A stretch of DNA of 64,000 nt, taken from positions 62,001 through 126,000 of the forward strand of contig JACJYO010000010.1 of the NCBI GenBank assembly GCA_020636075.1, read 5' to 3'. This DNA is from Lewinellaceae bacterium (GTDB lineage Bacteria; Bacteroidota; Bacteroidia; Chitinophagales; Saprospiraceae). The notes under the pieces are model-generated. The model was given only the letters and a program-made list of their open reading frames with translations. It was not told the DNA's origin and did no database searches. Of this stretch, positions 34,101-42,488 are shown in pieces; position 1 is the stretch's first letter; each line of letters begins with the position of its first letter. The position numbers and the translations under genes were made by a program.

Positions 34101-37100
34101 GGATCGGAACCGACAGGCCTGATCGCTACCAGCAATCCCAATGAATTTCTGGTGTGTATTCAACACCCAAGCAGTGAAAACGACGCCCTGTGGAAAATTA
34201 CCATCGACCCGAATGCAGCCACTCTGCTCGACAATTCGGCAAACCTGGAAGCCAGCACACCTTTCCTGCTGCCGAAAGGATTCAGCCAGACATTGGTTGT
34301 AGATCGGAACACAGCAAACAACGATAGCGACTTTGCCGACACCTTCGGCAACTGGGACATGATCGCGATCGATCCCAGCGAGCAATTTATTTTCATCCCA
34401 CACGAAGTGCAAACGGGCGCCGGCCTTACCCGTTACGACCGTCAAACCGGCGATTTTGTGACGGCGCTCAAAGGCAATAACACGGGCGTTTATGGAACCG
34501 ATCCGATGAATTGGGATCCGAACAATGACGACTTTGGCGCACTTGATCCGGCGGTATGGACGCCTTGGGGCACGGTGATCACAGCGGAGGAATGGGCTGG
34601 CAACGGCCGCTTGTTCGAATGGAAAAACCCGTTGATGAATGCCGGCGAAACCCCGGATGTCGTTTGGTGTTCGAACATCCCTTCGGTTTCCCATGAGGGC
34701 CTGAAATTTGACGCCGACGGTTACATGTATTTTATTGATGAAGACAATAGCGGCTCCATCTACAGATTCATACCGGCTATTACCGATGACCTGTCAGTTG
34801 GTCAAACCTATGTGTTGGTGGTGGATGCGTATAACGGCGATCCTGCGCAAACCTGGAACAACGCAGCCAACCAAAGTGCTCCGCGGACAGGGACTGCTTC
34901 CTGGGTGCCCATTACCGATGCCGGTGGTCTCCCCGTTACTACTGCCGACCCCTACGACTACAGCGCTCGCGGTGGCCGCATGGCAGCCGATGAAGTAAAT
35001 GGGACGCCGTATGGCCGTCCGGAGGATCTTGAAATTGTTGGCAACCGCCTGTTTTTCACAGCGACCAGCGAAAACAAAGCCTATTCGATCGATCTCACTT
35101 CCGTAACAACCGCGACCGTACAGGAATTTGCTTCGCAAAACACTATTGATGCCGCAACATTGGTAGCCGCCGGCGCAGACTTCCGCAACCCGGATAACCT
35201 GACCAGCGACGCCAACGGAAATATTTACATTATTGAGGACAACAGCCCCGGCGATATCTGGAAAGCCACTGATGCCAACAATGACGGCGTGGCTGAATCG
35301 ATCGTGCGCTGGGCATCCCTGAGCGTTGATGGCGCCGAACCAACGGGTATGATCCCAACCAGTGACCCAAAGACCTTCCTGGTGTGCATTCAGCACCCGA
35401 CCTCCGGTAACGATGCGCTTTGGAGTATTACCGTTGACCCTGCCGCTACGTTGCTGGATCAATCCGCCAACATTATCAGTGAAGCAAATTCGCCGTTTTT
35501 ATTACCTGCAGGATTTTCACAAACATTGATCGTTGATCGCAACACCGCTAACCTGGATCCCGATTTTGCACCGACCTTCGCCAACTGGGATATGATTACC
35601 CTTGATCCCACCGAGCAATTTGTATTTATTCCGGCTGAAGTGGGTACCGGTGCCGGCCTGATCCGTTACGACATGCAGTCGGGTGATTTTGTGACGGCCA
35701 TGCGCGGGGATAATTCCGGCTCGTTTACCAGCCAACCGAATTGGCGCCCTTGCCAGGGTGGCGACTTTGGCGCTATCGACCCGGCTGAATGGACCCCTTT
35801 CGGCACCGTATTGACGGCTGAAGAGTGGGCCGGCAAAGGCCGTATGTTCGAATGGTCAAACCCCTTGATGGCCGCTAGTGAGCAACCGCAGGTGCATTGG
35901 GTCAGCAGTATTCCCTCAGTTTCGCATGAAGGTTTGAAATTTGACGGCGCTGGCAATTTGTATTACATCGATGAAAACAACAGCGGATCGATTTACAAAT
36001 TTGTTCCAAAAAATGCCGGCGATCTGAGCAAAGGCCAATCGTTTGTGCTGGCAGTCGATGCCTTCAATGGCGACCCTTCCGCCAACTGGAACGATGCTGC
36101 CAATACTGCCGCGCCGCGCCTGGGTGCTGCTACCTGGGTGGCCATCACTGATGCCGATGGTCATCCTTTGACAACCGCCAATCCCTTTGATTATGCCAAC
36201 TATGGCGGCCGTCTGGCTGCCGATGAAGTGAATGCAACACCTTACGGCCGTCCGGAAGACCTGGAAGTTGTTGGTAACTTCCTGTATTGCGCCATCACCA
36301 GTGAAAATACGGTGCTGTCGATTGAACTGCTGAACCCGGCAACGGCCATGGTGCGCGCATTTGCAACGCAGAATACTACCGATGCCGTCACAGGCGCTGC
36401 TGCCGGAAACGAGCTCCGGAACCCGGACAACCTGGCCAGCGATGCGGCAGGCACGTTGTATATCATTGAAGACAACAACCCCGGTGATATCTGGAAAGCC
36501 GTGGATGCGGATAAGGATGGCGTAGCCGAGTCGATCGCCCGCTGGGCTTCCCTGGGTGTCGATGGTTCGGAGCCAACCGGTTTGATCGCAACCAATCAAC
36601 CGAATACGTTTATTGTTTCCATTCAGCACCCGACCTCGGAAAATGATGCCCTTTGGCGTATTCATTCGGTAGATTCTATTAAAGTACCGAGCACGGAAAA
36701 AACCCTGGAACAACACAGTTCCGATGAATTGTCGGCAATGGGTATTCAGGCCGTGCATAAACTAAAGGTGGCTAACCTGCCCAGCCTGGATTATGTGAGT
36801 TCGGATAAAGCAGAAGGGATTGCCTTGCTTCCGGGAAATGAGATCGCCGTGATCAACGATAATGATTTTGGCCTTGCTGGCGCGGGTGTATCGGATGCTA
36901 CCGTATTGGGCATCATTTCGTTCAAAAACGATTACACCTTTGATGCCAGCGACCGCGATGATGCGATCAATATTGTCAAGCACCCAACACTGGGAATGAT
37001 CATGCCCGATGGCATTGCTTCTTATCAGGCTGCTGATGGTAAAGTCTACATTGCCACCGCCAATGAAGGCGACTCCCGCGATTACGATGGGTATTCGGAG

Positions 37101-37925
37101 GAAACGCGCGTCAAGGATTTAACCCTTGACCCGACAGCATACCCGAATGCAGCGGATTTGCAGAAAAACGAGAATCTGGGACGTTTGAAAACCACAACAG
37201 CCAATGGCGACTACGATGGCGATGGCGATGTGGATCAGATCTACTCTTTTGGAGGCCGCTCCTTTAGCATTTTTGATGCCTACGGAAACCTGGTTTATGA
37301 TTCCGGAAATGAATTTGAAATATTGACTAAATATTTTGAGCCGGCACTCTTCAATGAAGATGCGGGGACACCCGACGGTCGTAGTGATGACAAAGGCGTT
37401 GAACCAGAAGCTATTGCTATCGGAACGATTGACGGATATACCTATGCATTTGTCGGTTTCGAACGGCAAAGCGCCATCGTGGTGTACGATATCACCGATC
37501 CGTTCAACCCGGAATTTCTGACCTTCTATAACAACCGGGCCGTAGATGCTGCCGGCAATGTTACCGGCGATGTCGCTCCGGAAATTATTGAATTTATCCC
37601 GGCCGATCAGAGCCCGAACAACCAGAACCTGTTGGTGGTGGGCTACGAAGTCAGCGGTTCAGTTGGAGTGATCCAGGTTGGTGGCGAGTTGGTTTCGTTG
37701 AGCGAAGAGTTGGCAAAAAATGCCGCCAAATTCAAAGCCATGCCTAATCCGACAACCCAATACGTTTTCTTTGACCAGCCGATCGATGCGCAGGTATTTG
37801 ACCAGCACGGCCGGTTGGTAAGCAATCTGGAAGGGGCAACCCGCCTCCAGGTTACCAGTTGGGAACCCGGGATGTATAACATTGTTACCCGGGAGCACGG
37901 CACCCGCCGGTTTGTGAAGTTATAG
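31119..37925 (+). CDS. Giant secreted protein: split choice-of-anchor-I propeller with inserted phytase-like domain and three PhoX modules, T9SS
   Basis: A 2268-residue exported protein. Signal peptide (LMLFAFLQAVFLLAQ). Residues ~25-255 are the first half of a choice-of-anchor-I beta-propeller, ending at LPLGYKDHS. Residues ~255-620 resemble the esterase-like domain of phytase (GFSGLYYDPS, VVPDRGPNGDP, GGDFEGVVRDN, RRANRGFEAIAYD). Three PhoX/DUF839-like modules follow (~633-1040, ~1045-1450, ~1455-1850), each with PFLLPxGFSQ, NWDMI, GRPEDLE and a NPDNL...YIIED motif. Residues ~1880-2190 resume the propeller (DASDRDDAINI, ATANEGDSRDYDGYSEETRV). A short T9SS domain follows (MPNPTTQYVFF). Likely role: releasing phosphate from organic phosphorus outside the cell. 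Downstream genes for phosphate uptake agree. Confidence 0.87.
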   Translation: MIKRFTLMLFAFLQAVFLLAQSNQQLHHLASYATGGSEAAETVAFDPGSNRVFFTSAGPNTLSVLDLSNPATPTLIQTIDLSPYGAGPNSVAAGNGVVAVAVAADPKTDPGSVLFFTPDGGFLAQIPVGANPDMLVFSPDKTKLLIANEGEPNDDYTVDPPGSITIIDVANFSTTTLDFSAFNDKKTYLQNKGIRIFGNNGQATVAQDMEPEYIAITPDGSRAYVGCQENNAFAVINLTNNSIIDILPLGYKDHSAGHPELESITINEVVPNWPELGTPVYDGGQPAVYLGGFSGLYYDPSQSNANEYVFYVVPDRGPNGDPVAPAAVTPTPVGDLRPYKLPDYQALLVKLVLNRQTGAVKLGGETPLFRQDGVTPISGKGNIPGFDEVPVAYADPNTPFANVDYTDANGEEYHELPYDELGGDFEGVVRDNQGNFWLCDENRPALYKFQPNGTLIERYVPQGTSRLGINPQPAGTYGAETLPAVYSLRRANRGFEAIAYDGVQDIIYAFIQSPIENPGSSVRNKTDVIRILGVHAADGTPAAEYVYLLERNAYPGLATSRVDKIGDAVYIGDNQFLVLERDSELPGVSEGKKYVFKIDLQGATNIVGTPLALRDGFALEEVQLLSNSAPATDENTSPFLLPNGFSQELIVNRQTADLDPDFVATFGNWDMIALDPSNRYIFIPAEVGTGAGLGRYDTETGDFITAFAGDNSGNFETDPGWGACADEDFGALDPAVWTPWGTVITAEEWSGNGRLFEWLNPMMAADEKPMVKWRNNIPSVSHEGLKFDADGVLYFIDEDNSGSVYKFVPAKPSDLSAGQTFVLVIDAFAGDPAQNWNAAANQGSTRTGVATWVPITDAWGRATTTADPFNFTARGGRSAADEVNGTPYGRPEDLEIVGNRLYVTTTSEHSAYAIELIDATTAEVKLFASANTLDAGTGAPAGTAFRNPDNLASDADGNIYIIEDNLPGDIWKAEDADKDGVAESITRWASLGVPGSEPTGLIATSNPNEFLVCIQHPSSENDALWKITIDPNAATLLDNSANLEASTPFLLPKGFSQTLVVDRNTANNDSDFADTFGNWDMIAIDPSEQFIFIPHEVQTGAGLTRYDRQTGDFVTALKGNNTGVYGTDPMNWDPNNDDFGALDPAVWTPWGTVITAEEWAGNGRLFEWKNPLMNAGETPDVVWCSNIPSVSHEGLKFDADGYMYFIDEDNSGSIYRFIPAITDDLSVGQTYVLVVDAYNGDPAQTWNNAANQSAPRTGTASWVPITDAGGLPVTTADPYDYSARGGRMAADEVNGTPYGRPEDLEIVGNRLFFTATSENKAYSIDLTSVTTATVQEFASQNTIDAATLVAAGADFRNPDNLTSDANGNIYIIEDNSPGDIWKATDANNDGVAESIVRWASLSVDGAEPTGMIPTSDPKTFLVCIQHPTSGNDALWSITVDPAATLLDQSANIISEANSPFLLPAGFSQTLIVDRNTANLDPDFAPTFANWDMITLDPTEQFVFIPAEVGTGAGLIRYDMQSGDFVTAMRGDNSGSFTSQPNWRPCQGGDFGAIDPAEWTPFGTVLTAEEWAGKGRMFEWSNPLMAASEQPQVHWVSSIPSVSHEGLKFDGAGNLYYIDENNSGSIYKFVPKNAGDLSKGQSFVLAVDAFNGDPSANWNDAANTAAPRLGAATWVAITDADGHPLTTANPFDYANYGGRLAADEVNATPYGRPEDLEVVGNFLYCAITSENTVLSIELLNPATAMVRAFATQNTTDAVTGAAAGNELRNPDNLASDAAGTLYIIEDNNPGDIWKAVDADKDGVAESIARWASLGVDGSEPTGLIATNQPNTFIVSIQHPTSENDALWRIHSVDSIKVPSTEKTLEQHSSDELSAMGIQAVHKLKVANLPSLDYVSSDKAEGIALLPGNEIAVINDNDFGLAGAGVSDATVLGIISFKNDYTFDASDRDDAINIVKHPTLGMIMPDGIASYQAADGKVYIATANEGDSRDYDGYSEETRVKDLTLDPTAYPNAADLQKNENLGRLKTTTANGDYDGDGDVDQIYSFGGRSFSIFDAYGNLVYDSGNEFEILTKYFEPALFNEDAGTPDGRSDDKGVEPEAIAIGTIDGYTYAFVGFERQSAIVVYDITDPFNPEFLTFYNNRAVDAAGNVTGDVAPEIIEFIPADQSPNNQNLLVVGYEVSGSVGVIQVGGELVSLSEELAKNAAKFKAMPNPTTQYVFFDQPIDAQVFDQHGRLVSNLEGATRLQVTSWEPGMYNIVTREHGTRRFVKL

Positions 37926-37953
37926 GATTAGTAAGTAGTTTATAAGTAGCGCT

Positions 37954-37989
37954 GCCCGGGTTTTTCAAGTCGAAAAGCCCGGGCTTTTT
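37954..37989 (+). terminator. Intrinsic terminator of the giant PhoX-like gene
   Basis: GCCCGGGTTTTTC pairs with GAAAAGCCCGGGC around AAGTC, followed by TTTTT. It lies 28 nt after the stop codon. Confidence 0.85.
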
Positions 37990-38008
37990 CTGTCCGGCTG
38001 TGCAGAAA

Positions 38009-38944
38009 TCAAAAAGGCAGGCGCGTCAGGTCGACATTGCCGCCGGAAAGGATCAGCCCGACTTTCTTTTTTTCAAAAAACGGATGCGCACGCAATATGG
38101 CTGCAAACGGCACGGCGCCGGAAGGCTCCACAACGATTTTCATGCGTTCCCAGATCAGGCGCATGGCGGTAACAATCTCCGATTCCTCAACCCGGATAAT
38201 TTTCTGAACGTACTGTTGAATCAGGGGGAAAGTTTTTTCACCCAGGTTTGTTTTCAGGCCATCGGCTATAGTTTCGGTTGTGGTATTGGTTTCAATTTTG
38301 CCGCTTTGCAGGGATCGGTAGGCATCATCGACGGCGAAGGGTTCGGCGCCGATGGTTTGGCAGTTTTTTCCAAAAAAATGCGCAGCCAGCGCGGTGCCAC
38401 TAATGAGTCCGCCGCCACCAACCGGTGCCAGGAGATAGTCCAGATCCGGGAAATCTTCCAGCAATTCCAGTGCAGCGGTGCCTTGGCCCAGGATGACATC
38501 GTGATCGTCAAAAGGGTGCAGGAAGGTGGCGCCTGTTTCCTGTTGAATTTGGCTGGCGGTTGCTTCCCGCGCCTGGATCGTAGGGGTGCATTCCGTGATC
38601 TTGCCGCCGTAAGCTTCCACCGCGCTTTTTTTGACCGTTGGGGCATTGGAGGGCATGACGATGTAGGCAGGCAGTCCCAAACTTGCTGCAGCGAGTGCGA
38701 TGGCTTGGGCGAAGTTGCCGGAGGAGTGGGTGACGACCCCGCGCTGTTGTTGGTCCGGACTCAGGTTCAGGATGGCATGCATGGCGCCCCGCATTTTAAA
38801 GGCGCCCATGCGTTGCAGGTTTTCGCATTTAAAAAACAGCTCGGCGCCGGATAGTTCATTCAGCAGTCGCGAGGTCATCACCGGCGTGCGGTGGATATAC
38901 GGGCGAATTTTTTCGTGACATTGGAGCAAGGCATCTTTTTCCAT
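38009..38944 (-). CDS. PLP-dependent threonine/serine dehydratase family enzyme
   Basis: A 311-residue fold-type II PLP enzyme. The Schiff-base lysine lies in MGAFKMRGA (~residue 49), the substrate loop is SSGNFAQA, and the phosphate-binding glycine loop is PVGGGGLISG (~residues 174-183). The closing SGGNVD is typical. The length fits the catabolic threonine dehydratase/serine racemase group; there is no C-terminal ACT regulatory domain, so it is not the biosynthetic IlvA. It deaminates Thr or Ser to the 2-oxo acid, or racemises serine. The ATG at 38944 (MEKDALLQCHEKI) is preferred over an upstream TTG at 38959. A decayed D-threonine aldolase gene lies just upstream, 30 bp away. Confidence 0.88.
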   Translation of the reverse strand: MEKDALLQCHEKIRPYIHRTPVMTSRLLNELSGAELFFKCENLQRMGAFKMRGAMHAILNLSPDQQQRGVVTHSSGNFAQAIALAAASLGLPAYIVMPSNAPTVKKSAVEAYGGKITECTPTIQAREATASQIQQETGATFLHPFDDHDVILGQGTAALELLEDFPDLDYLLAPVGGGGLISGTALAAHFFGKNCQTIGAEPFAVDDAYRSLQSGKIETNTTTETIADGLKTNLGEKTFPLIQQYVQKIIRVEESEIVTAMRLIWERMKIVVEPSGAVPFAAILRAHPFFEKKKVGLILSGGNVDLTRLPF

Positions 38945-38974
38945 GGATTCGGATTTCAAATTGTTGAGTTTAAG

Positions 38975-39592
38975 TTACAATCGGCTGATTTTTTCGCCTT
39001 CAGTTGTTACATACTGATTGTACAGATTCGCTGTCGTGCAGGAATGTACGGGCAGAATTTTCACGATATCGCCGAGCTATATTTTTTCGATAAATGCTAC
39101 CGGCGCCTGCACGATACCGTGCTCCTGCGATAGTTTTTTAAGGTAGGCGTCCGGGATCAATTCGCCCCAACCTTCAGCGCTGTGCTCCACAAGCTGGTCA
39201 TACACGGTGTCTGCTTTGATAAATACCCGCACCGGCGCCTTGAGTTTTTGGGCTAGCTGTTCGACGGTTTCCACCGATTCTACGAGCAGGTTGAGCTGGA
39301 TGGTCGAGGCCAGTGCATTGATCGTGGCTATTTCTCGGATGTTTACCGGAAACGCTACCGTAATGTCGTTCCAGCCATCGGCTGCAAAATAGTTGGCCAT
39401 GGTCGGTGAGGATACGGTAATCCGGTCGATGCCATATGCCCGGAACCAGTTGCCGATTTCGCGGGATTGGTGGGTTTTAAAATGCGGTCGGAATGCGATA
39501 TTGTTCCGTTGGGCCTTTTGAACCATTTTCTCGATGTTCGCCCGGCATTTTTTGGTGTTGAGCAGGAGGGTTGGTTTGTCAAGAGTATGCAT
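38975..39592 (-). pseudogene. D-threonine aldolase/D-serine dehydratase-like gene with internal deletion
   Basis: The first 171 codons encode the N-terminal part of an alanine-racemase-fold D-threonine aldolase: start MHTLDKPTLLLNTKKC, the PLP lysine in FRPHFKTHQS (Lys39 region), then VSSPTMANYFA. After APVAFIEKI comes an in-frame TAG (39077-39079). The same frame then resumes with LGDIVKILPVHSC, TANLYNQYVTTEGEKI and a stop at 38975, which is the normal C-terminal end of this family, with the metal-site His-x-Cys of HSC. About 170 residues between these parts are missing. One in-frame deletion with a stop at the junction explains it. The product should be inactive. Confidence 0.8.
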
Positions 39593-39938
39593 GGAAACAC
39601 TGGATGGTTCGAATATTCAATTTTTTTCAAGATGGTCGTTGAGCATTGATTAGGAGCAAGTTGGTGAAAATTGACTCGTCACTGATTTTTAGAGCAACTT
39701 GAAAACTTAGCTAAAACTTAATATTGAAAACCCGGTCAAGATTGATTCGTGGGCAAACTTTGCCCGTCTTTTGCGGCATATCACTAAATTGGCCCGTCTA
39801 AGGATTTATAGTTTTACCCGCCGAAAAATATCGTTTCTTCACCAGTCTTGGGCCACCTCTGAATTTCTGCTTTCCAGGTGTGCTATAATGTGCCAGATAT
39901 AAACATTGCTTGTCAGCAGCCCATTGTAAACTTTTCTT
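39593..39938. other. 346-bp gap without a supported gene
   Basis: Upstream region shared by the decayed aldolase gene and the phosphate transporter. It contains a small palindrome at 39751-39765 (GGGCAAA C TTTGCCC) followed by GTCTTTTGC, and TAAACTTTTC just before the transporter ATG. No full TAnnTTTG box is placed convincingly, and no coding frame is supported. Confidence 0.4.
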
Positions 39939-42248
39939 ATGGAAGCTTATTATTTAGCCATAGTCGGCATTTTATTTCTCCTTGCTATTTCGGACTTGAT
40001 TGTAGGCGTAAGTAATGACGCCGTGAACTTTTTAAACTCAGCTGTTGGTGCAAAAGCGGCCAGTTTCCGGACGATTCTGGTTGTCGCTGCACTTGGGATC
40101 ATCTTTGGTTGTACGTTTTCCAGCGGCATGATGGAAGTTGCCCGCAAAGGGATTTTCCATCCCGAGCATTTTTACTTTTCTGAAATTATGCTGCTATTTC
40201 TGGCGGTCATGGTCACGGATGTGATTCTGCTCGATTCATTCAATACACTTGGAATGCCGACATCGACCACGGTCTCCATTGTATTTGAATTGCTTGGTGC
40301 GGCGGTTGCGCTCTCTGTGATAAAAGTTTACACCGATCCGAATGCGCTTAGTATTGGTGAATATATCAACTCCGGAAAAGCTCTGGCCATCATTTCCGGC
40401 ATCCTGGTTTCGGTGATTATCGCTTTTTCAGTGGGTTTGATCATACAGTATTTTACGCGCTTGTTGTTTTCTTTTAATTATGAAAAGCGCCTCAAGTACT
40501 TTGGTTCGCTGTGGGGTGGGCTGGCGATTGCAGGTATTACTTATTTTATTCTGGTTAAAGGCGCTAAAGGGGCTTCCTTTATTACGGAAGAGATGCAGGC
40601 AGCCATCGACAGCAACGTCTTTGCAATTATTGTAGGAAGCTTTATCGGCTGGGTGGTTATCTTACAGTTACTCACCTGGTTTACCAAGGTTAATATTTTC
40701 AAATTGATCGTACTGGTCGGCACATTTGCCCTGGCAATGGCTTTTGCAAGCAACGATCTGGTCAATTTTATTGGAGTGCCATTGGCCGGTTTTAATTCTT
40801 ATGAAATACTTCAGCAAAATGGCGATCATGGGGCCGACGGCTTTCTTATGACCGGACTTGCCGGCAAGGTGCCAACACCTACGATTTTGTTGCTGCTTTC
40901 CGGATTGGTTATGACGATCACGCTTTGGACTTCCAGAAAAGCCCGTACCGTCATCAAAACATCCGTCGATCTGGGCCGCCAATACGATGGCGCTGAACGC
41001 TTTGATTCCTATGCCGTTTCGCGCAGCCTGGTGCGTAGTTTCAGTAAAATGGCAAAATTTGTGAATGACCGTTTACCTGCGGGGATAAACAAGTTTGTCG
41101 TAAAACAATTTGACGAGAAACCTTTTACCGAAAAGCAGGCCAATTTAGGGGCAGAAGCTCCTGCATTCGACATGGTGCGTGCAGCGGTTACACTGGTCGT
41201 TGCAAGCAGCCTGATTGCTTTCGGTACGGCGCTGAAGTTGCCCTTGTCCACCACTTATGTAACATTTATGGTGTTTATGGGTACCTCTCTGGCCGACGGG
41301 GCATGGGGGCGTGAGAGCGCTGTGTATCGCGTTTCCGGCGTACTTTCCGTAATTGGCGGTTGGTTTTTTACGGCATTTTCAGCCTTCACGTTGTCCTTTA
41401 TCATTGCCGGCATTTTTTACTTCGGTGGACCAATAGCCATTGGGCTTACCTTGATTGTTGCCGGGATATTCCTGTATCGCTCCCACCGGTATCATGGGCA
41501 AAAGGAGGAAGAGGATGCTGAATTCGAAAAGGCAGTCGTTGAAGGTGTGCTCACCAGGGCACAAGTATTGGGTATGAGTATCAGCCATTTGTCACATGTT
41601 TTGGGTGGCGTCAACACTGTAATTGCAGAAACGCTGGAAGGGCTTGATAAAGAAGATTTGAAACAACTGACGGCGGCGAATAAACGCTTGCGCAAACTTC
41701 GGAAACAAACCACCCAACTAAAATTGAATGCCAACAAAGCGCTCGATAAAATTGAGGATGATGAGCTCGAGGCAGGGCATTTGTATATCCTTGTAGTAGA
41801 GTATTTGTGGGAAATCGTACAACACGCAACGAACATTGTCCGGCCAAGTCTGGATCACGTTGACAACCACCATAAGCCCTTGTTATCCGCTCAGATTAAA
41901 GAGCTAAAATCCATTAGCAAACAGCTCGATACTTATATCGACAAAACGATCAAGGTATTTGAAAAACTGGACAGCGAGAAAGCCGGTAAGCTGGATGAAG
42001 CCATCAACCCGGTGATCGAATTGATTCGCGAGGTGCGTAAAAAACAGATTAAGCGGATCAAAAACCACGAGATAGGCACCCGAAACAGCTTGCTTTACCT
42101 GAACCATTTGGGCGAATTCCGCAACCTGGCATTATTCTCAAACCGCCTCGTCAAGGTTTATCAGGATCTGATTATTATGCCGGAAGAAGCCGCAACCAAG
42201 AGCGCCGACGGGAATTCTGAGAAACCTAAAGCGAAAGCTAAAAAGTGA
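39939..42248 (+). CDS. PiT-family inorganic phosphate transporter with C-terminal PhoU-like domain
   Basis: A 769-residue protein. Residues ~1-520 form a PiT/Pho-4 permease with two inverted halves: the first signature SNDAVNFLNSAVGAK (~residues 26-40) and TLGMPTSTTVS (~109-119), the second ASNDLVNFIGVPLAG (~269-283) and LPLSTTYVTFMVFMGTSLADG. It imports phosphate with H+ or Na+. Residues ~540-750 are charged, helical and PhoU-like (AFNTVIAETLEG-type helices, LYILVVEYLWEIVQHATNIVRPSLDHVDNHHKPL), a fused regulatory domain seen in some Bacteroidota PiT proteins. The C-terminus is Lys-rich (KPKAKAKK). A porin O/P gene converges on it. Confidence 0.94.
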   Translation: MEAYYLAIVGILFLLAISDLIVGVSNDAVNFLNSAVGAKAASFRTILVVAALGIIFGCTFSSGMMEVARKGIFHPEHFYFSEIMLLFLAVMVTDVILLDSFNTLGMPTSTTVSIVFELLGAAVALSVIKVYTDPNALSIGEYINSGKALAIISGILVSVIIAFSVGLIIQYFTRLLFSFNYEKRLKYFGSLWGGLAIAGITYFILVKGAKGASFITEEMQAAIDSNVFAIIVGSFIGWVVILQLLTWFTKVNIFKLIVLVGTFALAMAFASNDLVNFIGVPLAGFNSYEILQQNGDHGADGFLMTGLAGKVPTPTILLLLSGLVMTITLWTSRKARTVIKTSVDLGRQYDGAERFDSYAVSRSLVRSFSKMAKFVNDRLPAGINKFVVKQFDEKPFTEKQANLGAEAPAFDMVRAAVTLVVASSLIAFGTALKLPLSTTYVTFMVFMGTSLADGAWGRESAVYRVSGVLSVIGGWFFTAFSAFTLSFIIAGIFYFGGPIAIGLTLIVAGIFLYRSHRYHGQKEEEDAEFEKAVVEGVLTRAQVLGMSISHLSHVLGGVNTVIAETLEGLDKEDLKQLTAANKRLRKLRKQTTQLKLNANKALDKIEDDELEAGHLYILVVEYLWEIVQHATNIVRPSLDHVDNHHKPLLSAQIKELKSISKQLDTYIDKTIKVFEKLDSEKAGKLDEAINPVIELIREVRKKQIKRIKNHEIGTRNSLLYLNHLGEFRNLALFSNRLVKVYQDLIIMPEEAATKSADGNSEKPKAKAKK

Positions 42249-42251
42249 ATA

Positions 42252-42484
42252 AAACATGAGTTGTGCGAATCAGGGGCTAAATTGGCAATATCACCATCGA
42301 ATAAAGCCCGTAGGGCTGACATTTTGTAGAGAATGGGTGCTCTCCGGTTTTATAAACGCCGTAGGCGTGACATTATAATGCCGCACCTACGGCGCTATCA
42401 TCTCACGCGTCTTAATTCTACAATAATGACAGCCCTACGGGCTTGGTGGAGCAATTTAGCCCCTGATTCGCATGACTCATGTTT
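42252..42484. repeat. Three-tier 233-bp palindrome between convergent genes
   Basis: Outer arms 42252-42284 and 42452-42484 (CATGAGT, GCGAATCAGGGGCTAAATTG and complement). Middle arms 42304-42330 and 42417-42444 (AAGCCCGTAGGGCTGACATT and complement). Inner arms about 42359-42394 (GCCGTAGGCGTGACATTATA, CCTACGGC). The three pairs nest into one long stem. It begins 4 bp after the PiT stop and ends 5 bp before the porin stop, so it fills the whole gap and should terminate both transcripts. Confidence 0.85.
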
Positions 42485-42488
42485 ACTT

